Source: Nitrospira sp. (lineage in GTDB: Bacteria > Nitrospirota > Nitrospiria > Nitrospirales > Nitrospiraceae). From it: a DNA stretch of 64,000 nt. A model generated the notes under the pieces. The model was not told the DNA's origin and ran no database searches. It worked only from the letters and a program-made list of their open reading frames with translations. Shown here in pieces: positions 18,368 through 27,589 of this stretch. The stretch spans positions 17,273 through 81,272 of the forward strand of contig VOPR01000012.1 in NCBI GenBank assembly GCA_009594995.1. Reading direction: 5' to 3'. The position numbers were made by a program, and so were the translations under genes. Every line of letters begins with the position of its first letter. Positions within the stretch are counted from its first letter, which is position 1.

Positions 18368-20680
18368 ATGCAGCCCAAAGCTCCGCTGCCTGGTATAGGC
18401 GATGCCGCTCTCAAATCCGGGAACGCCGAAAACGTTAAGCGGATCAGCGGACAAATTCTCGCCGCCGCCGATATCGACCAGATTCTCCTGGATCTGCGCC
18501 ATGAAATTTTAGGCTGCTTCGACGCGGAAGATCTCACACTCTTCGTGGTGGACTCAGAAAAGAAAGAGATTTTCTCCAAGATTCCCCATCTCGACACGGT
18601 CCAGGAAGTACGCACCCCGATCACCGAACAAAGCCTGGCGGGGTTCTGCGCCAAATACCTTCGCCCCGTCAATGTGGGGGATGCCTACAGCCTGGTCGAA
18701 CTCAGCGCGATTCACCCGGCGCTCGCACACGATTCCACCTATGACAAGAACACGGGGTTCAAGACCAAGCAGGTCCTCACCTATCCCGTCGTCGCCGAAA
18801 ATAAATATCTCATGGGTGTGATCCAGCTCCTCAACAAGAAGAGCGGCGGACGATTCACGCGCAAGGACGAAGAGTGCGTCGCGGAAATCGCCAAAGCGCT
18901 GGGGACCGCCTTCTACTCCCTCCGAAAAACATCGAAGAAGCCGCCGTCGAAATTCGACTATCTGCTGACCAACGGCAAGATTTCACAACACGACCTCGAT
19001 GTGGCGCTGACCGAAGCGAAAAAGGGCACCACCGATATCGAGTCGTTGCTCATCGAAAAATATAAAATCCCGAAAGCCGAGATCGGCAAATCCCTCGCCA
19101 ACTTTCACAAGTGTCCGTACATCGAATACAACGAACGGACGATCGTCGACATCGAGCTCCTGAAGAATCTGAACGTCGATTACCTGAAAAAAAATCACTG
19201 GATGCCGCTCAAGCGAGATCGCGCTGCGATCGAAATCCTGACGGACGATCCCGGCGACCTGGACCGCGTCCAGGACATTAAGCGCACGTTTCCCGGCCTG
19301 AATATCCGGTTCGCGGTCAGCCTTCGCCGCGACATCACCCTGTTCCTGGCCAGCACCACCGGAACCCCCGACGTCAGCAACAAGATGAACGAGAATGTGT
19401 CCGACATTCTCGGCGAATTGGTCAACGAATCCCAGCTCGAGGCCCAGGAAGATGCCTCCAGCGCAGGACTCGACGAAAACGACAATGCCATCGTGCGTCT
19501 GGCGAACCAAATCATCGCCGACGCCTTTCGGCAAGGCACCTCGGATATTCACATCGAGCCCTACGGGGAAAAACGCGATACCCTCGTGCGCTTTCGGGTC
19601 GACGGCGACTGTTTCGAATATATGAAAATTCCGCCGAGCTACCGGCGCGCCATTGTCTCCCGCCTCAAGATCATGGCCAGCCTGGATATCGCGGAGCGAC
19701 GCAAGCCGCAGGACGGGAAGATCAAATTTAAAATCGGCGAGAATAAGGAAATCGAACTCCGCGTCGCCACCATTCCGACCGCCGGCTATAACGAAGACGT
19801 CGTCATGCGTATTCTGGCCGCCAGCGAGCCGCTGCCGGTCGACAAGATGGGCTTTTCGGACCGTAATCTACGCGAGATCAAAAGTATCGCGGAGAAACCG
19901 TACGGCATCATTCTCTGCGTGGGACCGACAGGATCCGGAAAAACGACCACCCTGCACTCCGTGCTCGGCTACATCAACACCCCGGACATCAAGATCTGGA
20001 CGGCGGAAGACCCGGTCGAAATCACGCAATACGGACTGCGGCAGGTCCAGGTGCATTCGAAAATCGGATTCACGTTCGCCGCCGCCATGCGCGCGTTTCT
20101 CCGGGCCGATCCGGATGTCATCATGGTCGGAGAAATGCGGGATAAGGAAACGGCGGACACGGGCATCGAAGCCTCGTTGACCGGCCACTTGGTGCTCAGC
20201 ACGTTGCACACCAACAGCGCCGTCGAGACCATCACCCGCTTGCTGGACATGGGTTGCGACTCATTCAGCTTCGCCGACGCCATGTTGGGAGTGCTTGCCC
20301 AGCGATTGGCGCGACGAATCTGCAAAGACTGCAAAGAAGCCTATCAGCCGTCGAAGGAAGAATATGAGGAGTTGCGCCAGGGATACGGCGCTGACTATTG
20401 GGACGCGCTCAAGATTCCTTTCGATGCCAACTTCCGTCTCTATCGGGGCAAAGGCTGCGACACGTGCAACCGCACCGGCTTGAAAGGCCGCGTGGCCCTG
20501 CACGAGTTACTGCTGGGGACGGACAAGATGAAGAAGTTGATTCAAAACAAAGCGAAGACCGATGAGATGCTCAAGGCCGGCATGGAAGACGGGATGACCA
20601 CCCTGGTCCAGGACGGCATTCAGAAAGTGTTGCAGGGCCACACGACCTACAAGGAAGTCAAAGCCGTCGCCATCAAGTAG
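18368..20680 (+). CDS. pilB: PilB/GspE-type assembly ATPase with N-terminal GAF domain
   Basis: About 770 aa. The order is a GAF domain (about 40-190), a GspE/MshE N-terminal domain (about 195-330), then the secretion ATPase: Walker A GPTGSGKTTTLHS, Walker B region DPDVIMVGEMRDKETADTG, His box STLHTNSAVETITRLLDMG, and the zinc tetracysteine pair CKDC and CDTC. This type powers pilus or type II pseudopilus assembly. The ATG at 18368 has GGAG eight bases upstream, and the frame extends earlier without signal. No other pilus genes are in the window. The GAF domain suggests that a small ligand controls the motor. Confidence 0.88.
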   Translation: MQPKAPLPGIGDAALKSGNAENVKRISGQILAAADIDQILLDLRHEILGCFDAEDLTLFVVDSEKKEIFSKIPHLDTVQEVRTPITEQSLAGFCAKYLRPVNVGDAYSLVELSAIHPALAHDSTYDKNTGFKTKQVLTYPVVAENKYLMGVIQLLNKKSGGRFTRKDEECVAEIAKALGTAFYSLRKTSKKPPSKFDYLLTNGKISQHDLDVALTEAKKGTTDIESLLIEKYKIPKAEIGKSLANFHKCPYIEYNERTIVDIELLKNLNVDYLKKNHWMPLKRDRAAIEILTDDPGDLDRVQDIKRTFPGLNIRFAVSLRRDITLFLASTTGTPDVSNKMNENVSDILGELVNESQLEAQEDASSAGLDENDNAIVRLANQIIADAFRQGTSDIHIEPYGEKRDTLVRFRVDGDCFEYMKIPPSYRRAIVSRLKIMASLDIAERRKPQDGKIKFKIGENKEIELRVATIPTAGYNEDVVMRILAASEPLPVDKMGFSDRNLREIKSIAEKPYGIILCVGPTGSGKTTTLHSVLGYINTPDIKIWTAEDPVEITQYGLRQVQVHSKIGFTFAAAMRAFLRADPDVIMVGEMRDKETADTGIEASLTGHLVLSTLHTNSAVETITRLLDMGCDSFSFADAMLGVLAQRLARRICKDCKEAYQPSKEEYEELRQGYGADYWDALKIPFDANFRLYRGKGCDTCNRTGLKGRVALHELLLGTDKMKKLIQNKAKTDEMLKAGMEDGMTTLVQDGIQKVLQGHTTYKEVKAVAIK

Positions 20681-20708
20681 CCGGTCGGCTGAAGAGCGGT
20701 CGACCAGG

Positions 20709-21668
20709 CTACCGGTCGGAGTGCGACGAAGTCACCCGGCGCAATTCAGTCTCCAGTCTGGCCACCTCGCTGTCTCCTCCCAGCTTCCTCGCGCACGACA
20801 CAGCCTGAGTCAAGGCCGAAATCGCCTGAGGGCGATCGCCTTGCGCCAGGTAACTTCGATAGGCCCGCTCCGAATACGCCAACCCGCGATCCGGAAAACC
20901 TCGGCGGTCGGCAACCCGGCCTAGCCGCAGAAGGTCAGCCGCAATTTCCATCCGTTGCTCCGCCGCCTTGTCCAATTCCAAGGCTCGTTGGAATTCCTGT
21001 TCCGCCACATCGTACTGATGCCGCGCCTCGGCCAACATGCCTAGATTCACATGGTTGCTGGCTTCGGATTCCAGGTTCCCCATGGCTTGATTCAAGGCCA
21101 TTGCCTGACGAAACAATTGCGCAGCCTGGTCGACCTCTCCTGTGGCCTGCCGCACTAATCCGAGATTGTTCCGGAGCGTGGCTTCGGCTGCCTGATCCGC
21201 CTGCTGCTGAGCGAGAGTCAACGCTTCCTGATAGTGCTGCTCAGCGTCTTCCATTCGTCCCGCGTGATGCTCGGACGTTCCCAATGCAGTCAGACTGGCG
21301 ATCAGGAGGTCCGACGTTCCTCGTTGTCGCGCCAGGGTCACGGCACGCCCATGCGAAGCAACTGCCAGCGAACCATCTCCCTGAGCGAGAGCGACACGCC
21401 CGACATCGTTGAGTGCGCCGATGAGCCCATTCGTATCATCGAGACTCTCAGCCATCTGCCGCGCGGCCTCGTAGGCTTCCCGCGCGCGCACGAGATCCCC
21501 CCGGGTCATCGAACGATTCCCCTGGCGTCGCAAGGAGTCCACCTGTGCGATCAAAGGCCCGGACTGCGGGGCGGGAGGTGGTGGAGGCGGAGGACTCGCG
21601 CACCCCGACAGGAGGCACAATGCGATGGCACAAACGGTTGCGGCGGAACCATGTCTTCTCGCCATCAT
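20709..21668 (-). CDS. TPR-repeat lipoprotein
   Basis: A 319 aa lipoprotein with lipobox LLSGC near residue 22, followed by a proline run and at least six tetratricopeptide repeats (for example AEQHYQEALTLAQQQADQAA and AEQEFQRALELDKAAEQ). TPR lipoproteins commonly scaffold envelope complexes. Its ATG overlaps the mlaD stop, so it is the last gene of the mlaE-mlaF-mlaD transcript and may act with that lipid transporter. Confidence 0.85.
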   Translation of the reverse strand: MMARRHGSAATVCAIALCLLSGCASPPPPPPPAPQSGPLIAQVDSLRRQGNRSMTRGDLVRAREAYEAARQMAESLDDTNGLIGALNDVGRVALAQGDGSLAVASHGRAVTLARQRGTSDLLIASLTALGTSEHHAGRMEDAEQHYQEALTLAQQQADQAAEATLRNNLGLVRQATGEVDQAAQLFRQAMALNQAMGNLESEASNHVNLGMLAEARHQYDVAEQEFQRALELDKAAEQRMEIAADLLRLGRVADRRGFPDRGLAYSERAYRSYLAQGDRPQAISALTQAVSCARKLGGDSEVARLETELRRVTSSHSDR

Positions 21669-22654
21669 CGATGCAATTGGTCCCCTCTGAGGCTCTGGGT
21701 TCCCGGCTGGGAGCGTCCCTGTTGCTCCTTTGGCGCCGGTCCGGCATTCTGCGTAAACCGGCTGAACGGAAAGGTCTGCTTGGCCCCGCGCACTAGAATC
21801 GAGACATCGCTCAGCGTCGTTTCCGCGGTATGGATGACGGGCACTAGCTCCTGACTCACCTCTTCCACTGAATCCGACAGGCGTTTCACGCTGGTGAGTG
21901 CCGATTGCGCACTATCGAGAATAGCCGGCAACCGGCCGGTGGTCTGTTGCACGTCCGCCGTGACACGATCCACCACACTCAGTGTTCGCTTGATCGAGCC
22001 GGTCATGGCCGGAAGGGCTGTTGCCGTTTGTTCGACCGACGCGATCGTGCGTTGCACCGACGCGACGACCGCCGGGAGATCCTGCGTGGCCAGCGCCACC
22101 TGCTCTAATGCCTTACCGCCGGCTTTCAGCCCGCCCTGCAGATCCTGGGTGATAGTCTCCACGCGCAGCAGCGTTTGCTTCACGGCCATCAACACCGGCT
22201 CCACTTCGTTGAGAAGATCCCCGATGTCTCTCGGTTCAATGGCGCGAATCGTGGCGCCTTCAGCTAGCACCGGACTGCTCGCGGTTCCCATCCCGATATC
22301 GACCTGTGTCTGACCGACCACGACACCGCTCTTGGTGATGCGCAGCTCTGAATTGTCTTTGACCATATCTTGATACCGCGTCAGGATCTGAAGCGTCAGA
22401 TCTACGGTGCCCCGGTCATTGAGATCTACCTGTTTGACGCGCCCGATTCGAATGCCCGAAACCACGACAGGCGCCCCCGGCTCCAGTCCGTAGGATTTAC
22501 TCAGACTGGCTTTCATGTGATATTTCGATTCGAACAGGTGCTCTGTCTTCGACATCCAAAATCCGGCGGCGGCAAGAATCAGCACGGGGATCACCACGAA
22601 CGTGCCAACGATCTGTGCCAGCCGCCCGCTGGACAGGCCATGAGAATAGTGCAT
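21665..22654 (-). CDS. mlaD: MlaD-type MCE-domain lipid-transport protein
   Basis: The 329 aa protein has one N-terminal transmembrane helix (about 12-34), an MCE domain (about 40-120, GAPVVVSGIRIGRVKQVDL) and a long helical tail with repeated T/S-V-E segments. MlaD forms a hexameric ring in the inner membrane that passes phospholipids between the MlaFE transporter and periplasmic carriers. The tail is much longer than in E. coli MlaD (183 aa) and might bridge part of the periplasm. It is 39 bases downstream of the ATPase gene. Confidence 0.9.
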   Translation of the reverse strand: MHYSHGLSSGRLAQIVGTFVVIPVLILAAAGFWMSKTEHLFESKYHMKASLSKSYGLEPGAPVVVSGIRIGRVKQVDLNDRGTVDLTLQILTRYQDMVKDNSELRITKSGVVVGQTQVDIGMGTASSPVLAEGATIRAIEPRDIGDLLNEVEPVLMAVKQTLLRVETITQDLQGGLKAGGKALEQVALATQDLPAVVASVQRTIASVEQTATALPAMTGSIKRTLSVVDRVTADVQQTTGRLPAILDSAQSALTSVKRLSDSVEEVSQELVPVIHTAETTLSDVSILVRGAKQTFPFSRFTQNAGPAPKEQQGRSQPGTQSLRGDQLHR

Positions 22655-22693
22655 GATCGAATCCCTCTCAATTTCGCCTTGATCAGGCGCAGG

Positions 22694-23425
22694 CTATTCT
22701 ACGTACCGTTTCAGCTCGACCGGAATGGCGTCAAGCACCGCCGCGCGTATCCCGTCGGCCTCCACCCGCCCCTCGCGAAGCACGACCAGCCGATCGGCCA
22801 CCTGGAGAAACGGCGAACTGGCGCGCAGCGCCGCAACCACCGTCAGCGAACGGCGCGTCCGGTATTCTTCAATGTACCCCTGGAGCGCCAACACCATATC
22901 GGCATCCAATCCGGCTAGGGGATCATCCAGGAGCAGAATATCAGGGTCGAGTATCAAGGCGCGCGCAATGGCCGCCCGGCGCGCTTCGCCCTGGTTGAGT
23001 TCAGCGGGAAACCGGTCCCGCATCGGCACCAACCCCAGCCGCTCCAACTGCGCCATGACCGCTTGCTCCCTGTGGCGATCCGACAGCGTTCCACGATGGT
23101 ACCGGAGCGGCAGGAGCACGTTGTTGAACAACGTCATATTGCTCAACAACCCCGGCTGCTGAAGCACCGTCCCGACTCGCAGTCGAACGGAACTCAGGGC
23201 ATCGTCCGAGCGCTCGTTCCAGTCCTGGCCCAAGACGACGACTCGGCCCGATTCCGGTGCGACCAATCCAGCCGCAAGTTCGATCAGTAAACTTTTCCCG
23301 GAACGACTCGGTCCCACACAGGCAATACACTCCCCCGACGCGATTCGCAAATCCACGTCCAGACTATGAACATTCCCCGACATCGGCGCCCGGACGTTCT
23401 CAAAAATGATGGCCGGTTCGTTCAT
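22694..23425 (-). CDS. mlaF: MlaF-like ABC transporter ATPase with unusual motifs
   Basis: A 243 aa ABC ATPase between mlaE and mlaD, by position the energy subunit of the lipid transporter. Walker A is GPSRSGKS. The signature region reads ELNQGEARRAAIARAL instead of LSGGQ. Walker B reads ILLLDDPLAGLD, with Asp in place of the catalytic Glu, and the H-loop position reads VVAALRASSP with no His. ATP binding looks possible, while hydrolysis may be weak or unusual. The ATG at 23425 overlaps the mlaE stop (ATGA). Confidence 0.85.
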   Translation of the reverse strand: MNEPAIIFENVRAPMSGNVHSLDVDLRIASGECIACVGPSRSGKSLLIELAAGLVAPESGRVVVLGQDWNERSDDALSSVRLRVGTVLQQPGLLSNMTLFNNVLLPLRYHRGTLSDRHREQAVMAQLERLGLVPMRDRFPAELNQGEARRAAIARALILDPDILLLDDPLAGLDADMVLALQGYIEEYRTRRSLTVVAALRASSPFLQVADRLVVLREGRVEADGIRAAVLDAIPVELKRYVE

Positions 23426-24201
23426 AGATACAGGGGCACGGTGACCACGACATCGATCAGCAGACAGAGGACAAACGAATTGATCATCGCCCGGGTCGTT
23501 TGCTGCGGCACTTCCGTATACGACGATCGAACGGCCAGGCCATGATAACAACAGACGGCCGCGACGGCCGACCCGAACCCTAGCCCCTTGATCGCCGTCA
23601 TCAAGACATCCGTCGTCGATAAAGCACGGGTGACGCTCTCCACAAACGCAGAGAAGGGAATGGTCAATTGCGCGTCGGCAACCAGATAGCCGCCGAACAC
23701 CGCCACCACGTCAAAATATAACGTCAGACACAGCATCGAAAGAACCATGCCGACCATCCGCGGCATGATGACGAAGCGACTGATAGGAATTCCCATGAGC
23801 CGGAGCGCCACCACCTCGCGCGTCACCGACATGTTGCCCAACTCGGTCGCAATGGCCGTCCCTGAGCGCCCGACGACAATGAAGGCCGTAATCAAAGGAC
23901 CCAGCTCGCGGATCACCGTAACCACGATGATACTCCCCACCAGCCCGCCGGCCCCGAGCCGGGGAAGTTGCGTGCCGGCCTGAGTCACAATGATAATCCC
24001 TAGCAGCAACGCAATGACCGTCGTCACCGGCAGCGCGTCAACGCCCGTAAAGAGAATTTGTCTGACCAGCACCCGCCGCGTTTCGCCGCGTCCTTGCTGC
24101 GTCGGAAGCACGAGATCCAGAACCGCCTGGGTGAACAGCGTGGCCAACGCCGCCAAATACGTATAGCCTGCAATGGTCTTGCGTCCGACCCACTCGATCA
24201 T
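23422..24201 (-). CDS. mlaE: MlaE-type ABC permease
   Basis: The 259 aa inner-membrane permease matches the MlaE/DUF140 family, with five to six helices and the conserved segment GRSGTAIATELGNMSVTREV followed by ALRLMGIPISRFVIMPRM. It forms the membrane core of the phospholipid transporter with MlaF and MlaD. The ATG at 24201 has GGAGGAG about ten bases upstream and gives the usual family length. Longer starts are possible. It is the first gene of the mlaE-F-D-TPR unit. Confidence 0.92.
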   Translation of the reverse strand: MIEWVGRKTIAGYTYLAALATLFTQAVLDLVLPTQQGRGETRRVLVRQILFTGVDALPVTTVIALLLGIIIVTQAGTQLPRLGAGGLVGSIIVVTVIRELGPLITAFIVVGRSGTAIATELGNMSVTREVVALRLMGIPISRFVIMPRMVGMVLSMLCLTLYFDVVAVFGGYLVADAQLTIPFSAFVESVTRALSTTDVLMTAIKGLGFGSAVAAVCCYHGLAVRSSYTEVPQQTTRAMINSFVLCLLIDVVVTVPLYL

Positions 24202-24405
24202 GAGCTGCGAACTCCTCCTTCTGAACGCAACACCATCGGTCGCGCAGACCAACCCAAACTCGCAGATGCCGGCGAAATTGTAGGTGAGCATCGGACGTAA
24301 AGCAACGACACCCGGCCAGGACCAATACAGATCGGCGGCCGGGAAGCTGTGGCAATGGATGAGGGGAAAACTGACGAGGCAGGACCGAAAAACGTCGCCC
24401 CAAAC

Positions 24406-24762
24406 TTATGACAGGGGCCTGTGCTTGATCACGAACTGCTGAATGCGCTGGAGCTGCGGAGGACGCATCACCAGAAATTCGATGCCGAATTCTCCACCTC
24501 GCGCCCACCGGACCACCGCTTCCTCCACACGCACCGGCCACTCAAGTCCGTCCGAGAGAAACAAGGTGACTTTCATCCGAAGTCCCGGCGACATCATCTG
24601 GTCGGACTTCGCCATACACCCGGTGGAGGAGAGATCCAACAATTCCGCTTCACCATCGATCTCATCCTCGGCAAGGAATTCCAATCGACAGTCCGTCGCA
24701 ACTCGACTGGACTTACGCAACGTTTTTGCTTCTTCCACCCGACATCCTTTCAGTTTCACCAC
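24406..24762 (-). CDS. PilZ domain protein (1)
   Basis: A 118 aa single-domain PilZ protein. The c-di-GMP-binding residues are present: RKSSR near residue 17 (RxxxR) and LDLSSTG near 43 ((D/N)xSxxG). PilZ domains couple c-di-GMP to motility, polysaccharide or envelope functions. The start is GTG. It is immediately downstream of a second PilZ gene (13 bases apart), so the two are probably co-expressed. There is no enzyme domain. Confidence 0.85.
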   Translation of the reverse strand: MVKLKGCRVEEAKTLRKSSRVATDCRLEFLAEDEIDGEAELLDLSSTGCMAKSDQMMSPGLRMKVTLFLSDGLEWPVRVEEAVVRWARGGEFGIEFLVMRPPQLQRIQQFVIKHRPLS

Positions 24763-24775
24763 CGGAACCGTCGTG

Positions 24776-25153
24776 CTATTCCTCTATGGAGGCCGAAGCC
24801 AGAAACTGGCGCAGCCGATCCTGCTCGACCGACCCCATGGACACAAACTCCACGCCGAAACAGAGTTCTTTCCCCCATCGCACCAAGGCCAAATCAACAG
24901 CCGTGGGAGCGCTCTCCCCTGGCAGCAGGATGATCAGCGACATGGCATCACCGACATTCACGCCGGCCTCGCTGCTGATCTTGCAGCCGCCGGACGACAA
25001 ATTGAGCACGACCCCCTCGCCCTCCGCATCGCCGTTGAAACTGGCGGTCGGAGCAAACGGGGCAAATGAGAGCAGGCAGGTCGGCGGCGCGACACACCGT
25101 GGGTGCTGCCGTAACTCAATGCGAGCGGAAGAGGGCTTGTGCGAGTGATCCAT
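24776..25153 (-). CDS. PilZ domain protein (2)
   Basis: A 125 aa PilZ protein with RQHPR (RxxxR) near residue 15 and LNLSSGG (NxSxxG) near 51, both expected for c-di-GMP binding. The C-terminus VRWGKELCFGVEFVSMG resembles the same region of the other two PilZ proteins in this cluster, suggesting local duplication. It is upstream of PilZ (1) on the same strand. Confidence 0.85.
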   Translation of the reverse strand: MDHSHKPSSARIELRQHPRCVAPPTCLLSFAPFAPTASFNGDAEGEGVVLNLSSGGCKISSEAGVNVGDAMSLIILLPGESAPTAVDLALVRWGKELCFGVEFVSMGSVEQDRLRQFLASASIEE

Positions 25154-25298
25154 AACGGAGCGAATAGATGCGATCGTCTTCTGGGTTCAGCCAGAGTCAG
25201 TATACCGCAGGAGGCGGGAGACGCCGAATACTTCTCATGAATTCGCCGACAGCCGCGACTGAGAACTACGGAAGGAAGACCGAGGCTTGAGGAAGCAT

Positions 25299-26237
25299 CT
25301 ATCGGCGATAAATCGGCGGCTCGCCCGGGGGACGACTTTTGAATCGGCGGTGCTGCCAAAAATATTGTTCCGGGACACGCCGGACAGCGCCTTCGATCAG
25401 CTGGTTGATGCGGGTGGCATCTTCCATCATTTCTCCGGACGGGAATTGATCGAGGGCTTCTCCCACTTCAATGTCGTACCCGGAGCCATCGGTCCTCCGA
25501 TAGTAAAAGCAGGGAACCACCGCCGCGCCGCTGACCTTCGCCAGACGAGACGTCGCGGTCAGGGAGGATGCGGGCACCCCAAAAAATGGAGCGAACACAC
25601 TGCGCTTCGAGCCCGCATCGATATCAGGGGCGTACCAGACCACCTGATTCTTGGCCAGCGCACGCAAAATTCCTCGCATGTCACGATGTTGGATCAAATC
25701 CGAATAGTACCGGCTCCGACAGCGATTCGCGACCGTGTCGGCCACCACATCGTTCTGCGGCCGGTACACAATGGCCACCGGTTGCTCCAACGCCATGAAC
25801 CGGCCGGCGAGTTCTGCCGCGTGTAAATGGGCCCCGCACAGCAACACTCCGCGGCCCTGGCCGAGCGCCTCGCGAATATGCTCCAAGCCTTTGATCGTGC
25901 ATTCGCAATGCGCCCGTGGATCCTTTGCCCACCAGGCCATCGCAATTTCCAACACGCCCATCCCCATCGATTCGAAACAGTGCAATGCAACCCGGTTGCG
26001 CTCCTCAGGCGTCTGCTCTGGAAAACACAGTTCCAGATTGACCCGCACAATATCGCGGCGCTTCGTGAGAAGTCCGTGCAGGATTCGTCCGCACAACCGC
26101 CCGAAGGCGAGTTGCGAGCGATAGGGCAACCAGGAGAGCAGGCGAAATAGCGCAATCCCGACCCAGGTGGGCCAATACATCGGGTGATAGGGACTGCGTG
26201 ACTTATGCCGCTTATGTTTTGTCTGCGTACTGGACAT
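25299..26237 (-). CDS. LpxL/LpxM-family lipid A (lauroyl-type) acyltransferase
   Basis: A 312 aa membrane-associated acyltransferase of the HtrB/LpxL family, which adds secondary acyl chains to lipid A or related lipids. The catalytic H-x4-E motif is in LLCGAHLHAAELAGRF, followed by PVAIVYRPQNDVVAD and the conserved FFGVPASSLTATSRLAK block. An N-terminal hydrophobic anchor is at about 20-45. The ATG at 26237 gives the usual family length. It lies between PilZ genes, on the same strand. Confidence 0.88.
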   Translation of the reverse strand: MSSTQTKHKRHKSRSPYHPMYWPTWVGIALFRLLSWLPYRSQLAFGRLCGRILHGLLTKRRDIVRVNLELCFPEQTPEERNRVALHCFESMGMGVLEIAMAWWAKDPRAHCECTIKGLEHIREALGQGRGVLLCGAHLHAAELAGRFMALEQPVAIVYRPQNDVVADTVANRCRSRYYSDLIQHRDMRGILRALAKNQVVWYAPDIDAGSKRSVFAPFFGVPASSLTATSRLAKVSGAAVVPCFYYRRTDGSGYDIEVGEALDQFPSGEMMEDATRINQLIEGAVRRVPEQYFWQHRRFKSRPPGEPPIYRR

Positions 26238-26445
26238 GGCCGAATGGGGAGGCCATTGTAAGGAAACCAAGCGGCGAGCGCAATCTCGAAGGTGGGGACA
26301 GCGGGGATGGACATGCCATGGCACAAGGACGCATCGTGGACAAGGGGCAATCGGTGAAGCCGACACCCCCGGATGCGATTCGCTATCACAAACGCCCTGG
26401 GCAGACAGCGTCTAGGGAGAACAAAAAACGGTGCGAGCCACGAAG

Positions 26446-26826
26446 TTATGACGCCGGTTTTGTCGCCAGAGTGATGAACTTTCGCAAACGCATCTCGGCC
26501 ACCGGTGAGAGATCGACGAACTCCAGCCCGTAGACCTGCTCCCGCTCCCAACGCACCGTGGCTTCCTCGACCGTCATCGGCGAAACCTGATTCGGCAGGG
26601 ACAGGCTAACCGACACCCGATCACCACGCTGAATGCCCGCCTCGCTCATCACCTTGGCCCCTCTCATCGACACATCAAAAACGACACCGATGCCGTCGCC
26701 GCCGCGACCGAGCCATTTCGCCAAGCCCAATCGCGACAACGAGCAAACGAACGGCGCCGGGACGCGCAACCGTGGATGCTGACGCAAGTCGACGGAAAAG
26801 TGTTCCTGTCCGGTCGTTCCACTCAT
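26446..26826 (-). CDS. PilZ domain protein (3)
   Basis: A 126 aa PilZ protein with RQHPRLRVPAPFV (RxxxR) near residue 15 and VFDVSMRG (DxSxxG) near 53. The ATG at 26826 has GGGAGGG six bases upstream. An earlier in-frame start at 26865 lacks this. It is the first of three PilZ genes within 2.5 kb that flank the acyltransferase gene. Confidence 0.85.
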   Translation of the reverse strand: MSGTTGQEHFSVDLRQHPRLRVPAPFVCSLSRLGLAKWLGRGGDGIGVVFDVSMRGAKVMSEAGIQRGDRVSVSLSLPNQVSPMTVEEATVRWEREQVYGLEFVDLSPVAEMRLRKFITLATKPAS

Positions 26827-26993
26827 ACGTACCCTCCCGTATGTATAATGGTCACTGTACCGCACCCCGGCCTCTTCGAAAAATTAAATTTCGAAATCGA
26901 CCGGTGGCAACAGTGCGAAACGCCCCGAACAATTGAACGGTCTGACCATCAAGATCCTCGCGCGCTCAGCTAGATGATCCCCTATCATGAAAC

Positions 26994-27353
26994 CTACGGC
27001 CGATTCTTGCCGCGTTGCTGCATTGTCTCTGCGCAGGTCGGGGAAAGTTCCTGCGCATGCGCTTTCAGGCATTGCATGATTCTTCCTTCTCCCGGCTTTA
27101 CACCCGAACAGAGTTTTTTCGCGTCTTCGGCGCATGCCTTCCTGCCCGCATGACGTCCACGCCCTTTTTCCTCGGATCCTGTTCCTGCGCTGCCGGATGA
27201 TTCGGATGATGCCGCAGGCGAATCCTGGCTGGGTTGAGGTGAAGAATCCGCCCCTGCCCAGACAGATCCATACAGCCCGGAGAGGCCGAGCACAGATCCG
27301 GTGCAGCAGACAACCAACATGGCCCGTCGTAGATAACCACAGACTATAGACAT
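26994..27353 (-). CDS. Exported Cys-rich repeat protein (GLG1-like repeat)
   Basis: The 119 aa protein has a signal or anchor helix (about 10-33), a Ser/Pro/Gly linker, and one Cys-rich repeat: ACAEDAKKLCSGVKPGEG then CLKAHAQELSPTC. The spacing C-x7-C-x13-C-x11-C is that of the Cys-rich FGFR/GLG1 family, found in bacteria as small periplasmic proteins of unknown role. The ribosome binding site is AAGGGAG. The partial protein at 1-472 carries a related repeat. Confidence 0.75.
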   Translation of the reverse strand: MSIVCGYLRRAMLVVCCTGSVLGLSGLYGSVWAGADSSPQPSQDSPAASSESSGSAGTGSEEKGRGRHAGRKACAEDAKKLCSGVKPGEGRIMQCLKAHAQELSPTCAETMQQRGKNRP

Positions 27354-27589
27354 AGGTTCTCCCTTCTTTGTTGATGACCACCAACCCTCTGCTCAACCGG
27401 ACAACCAAATGGACAAAGATGTGTCATTGAGTACAGTACTCTCAACGCCTTCATCATGGGGAGGTTGACGAGGGCAGGCGATTCAGCGTGGCTGCGAGGA
27501 AAGCTTGGCCCGCACACGCTCCGATCAGGGGCCAATCCACCCGTGAATCGCCCCTTGCGAAAAGCCGCACGCTTGACTATTGTAGCGGG

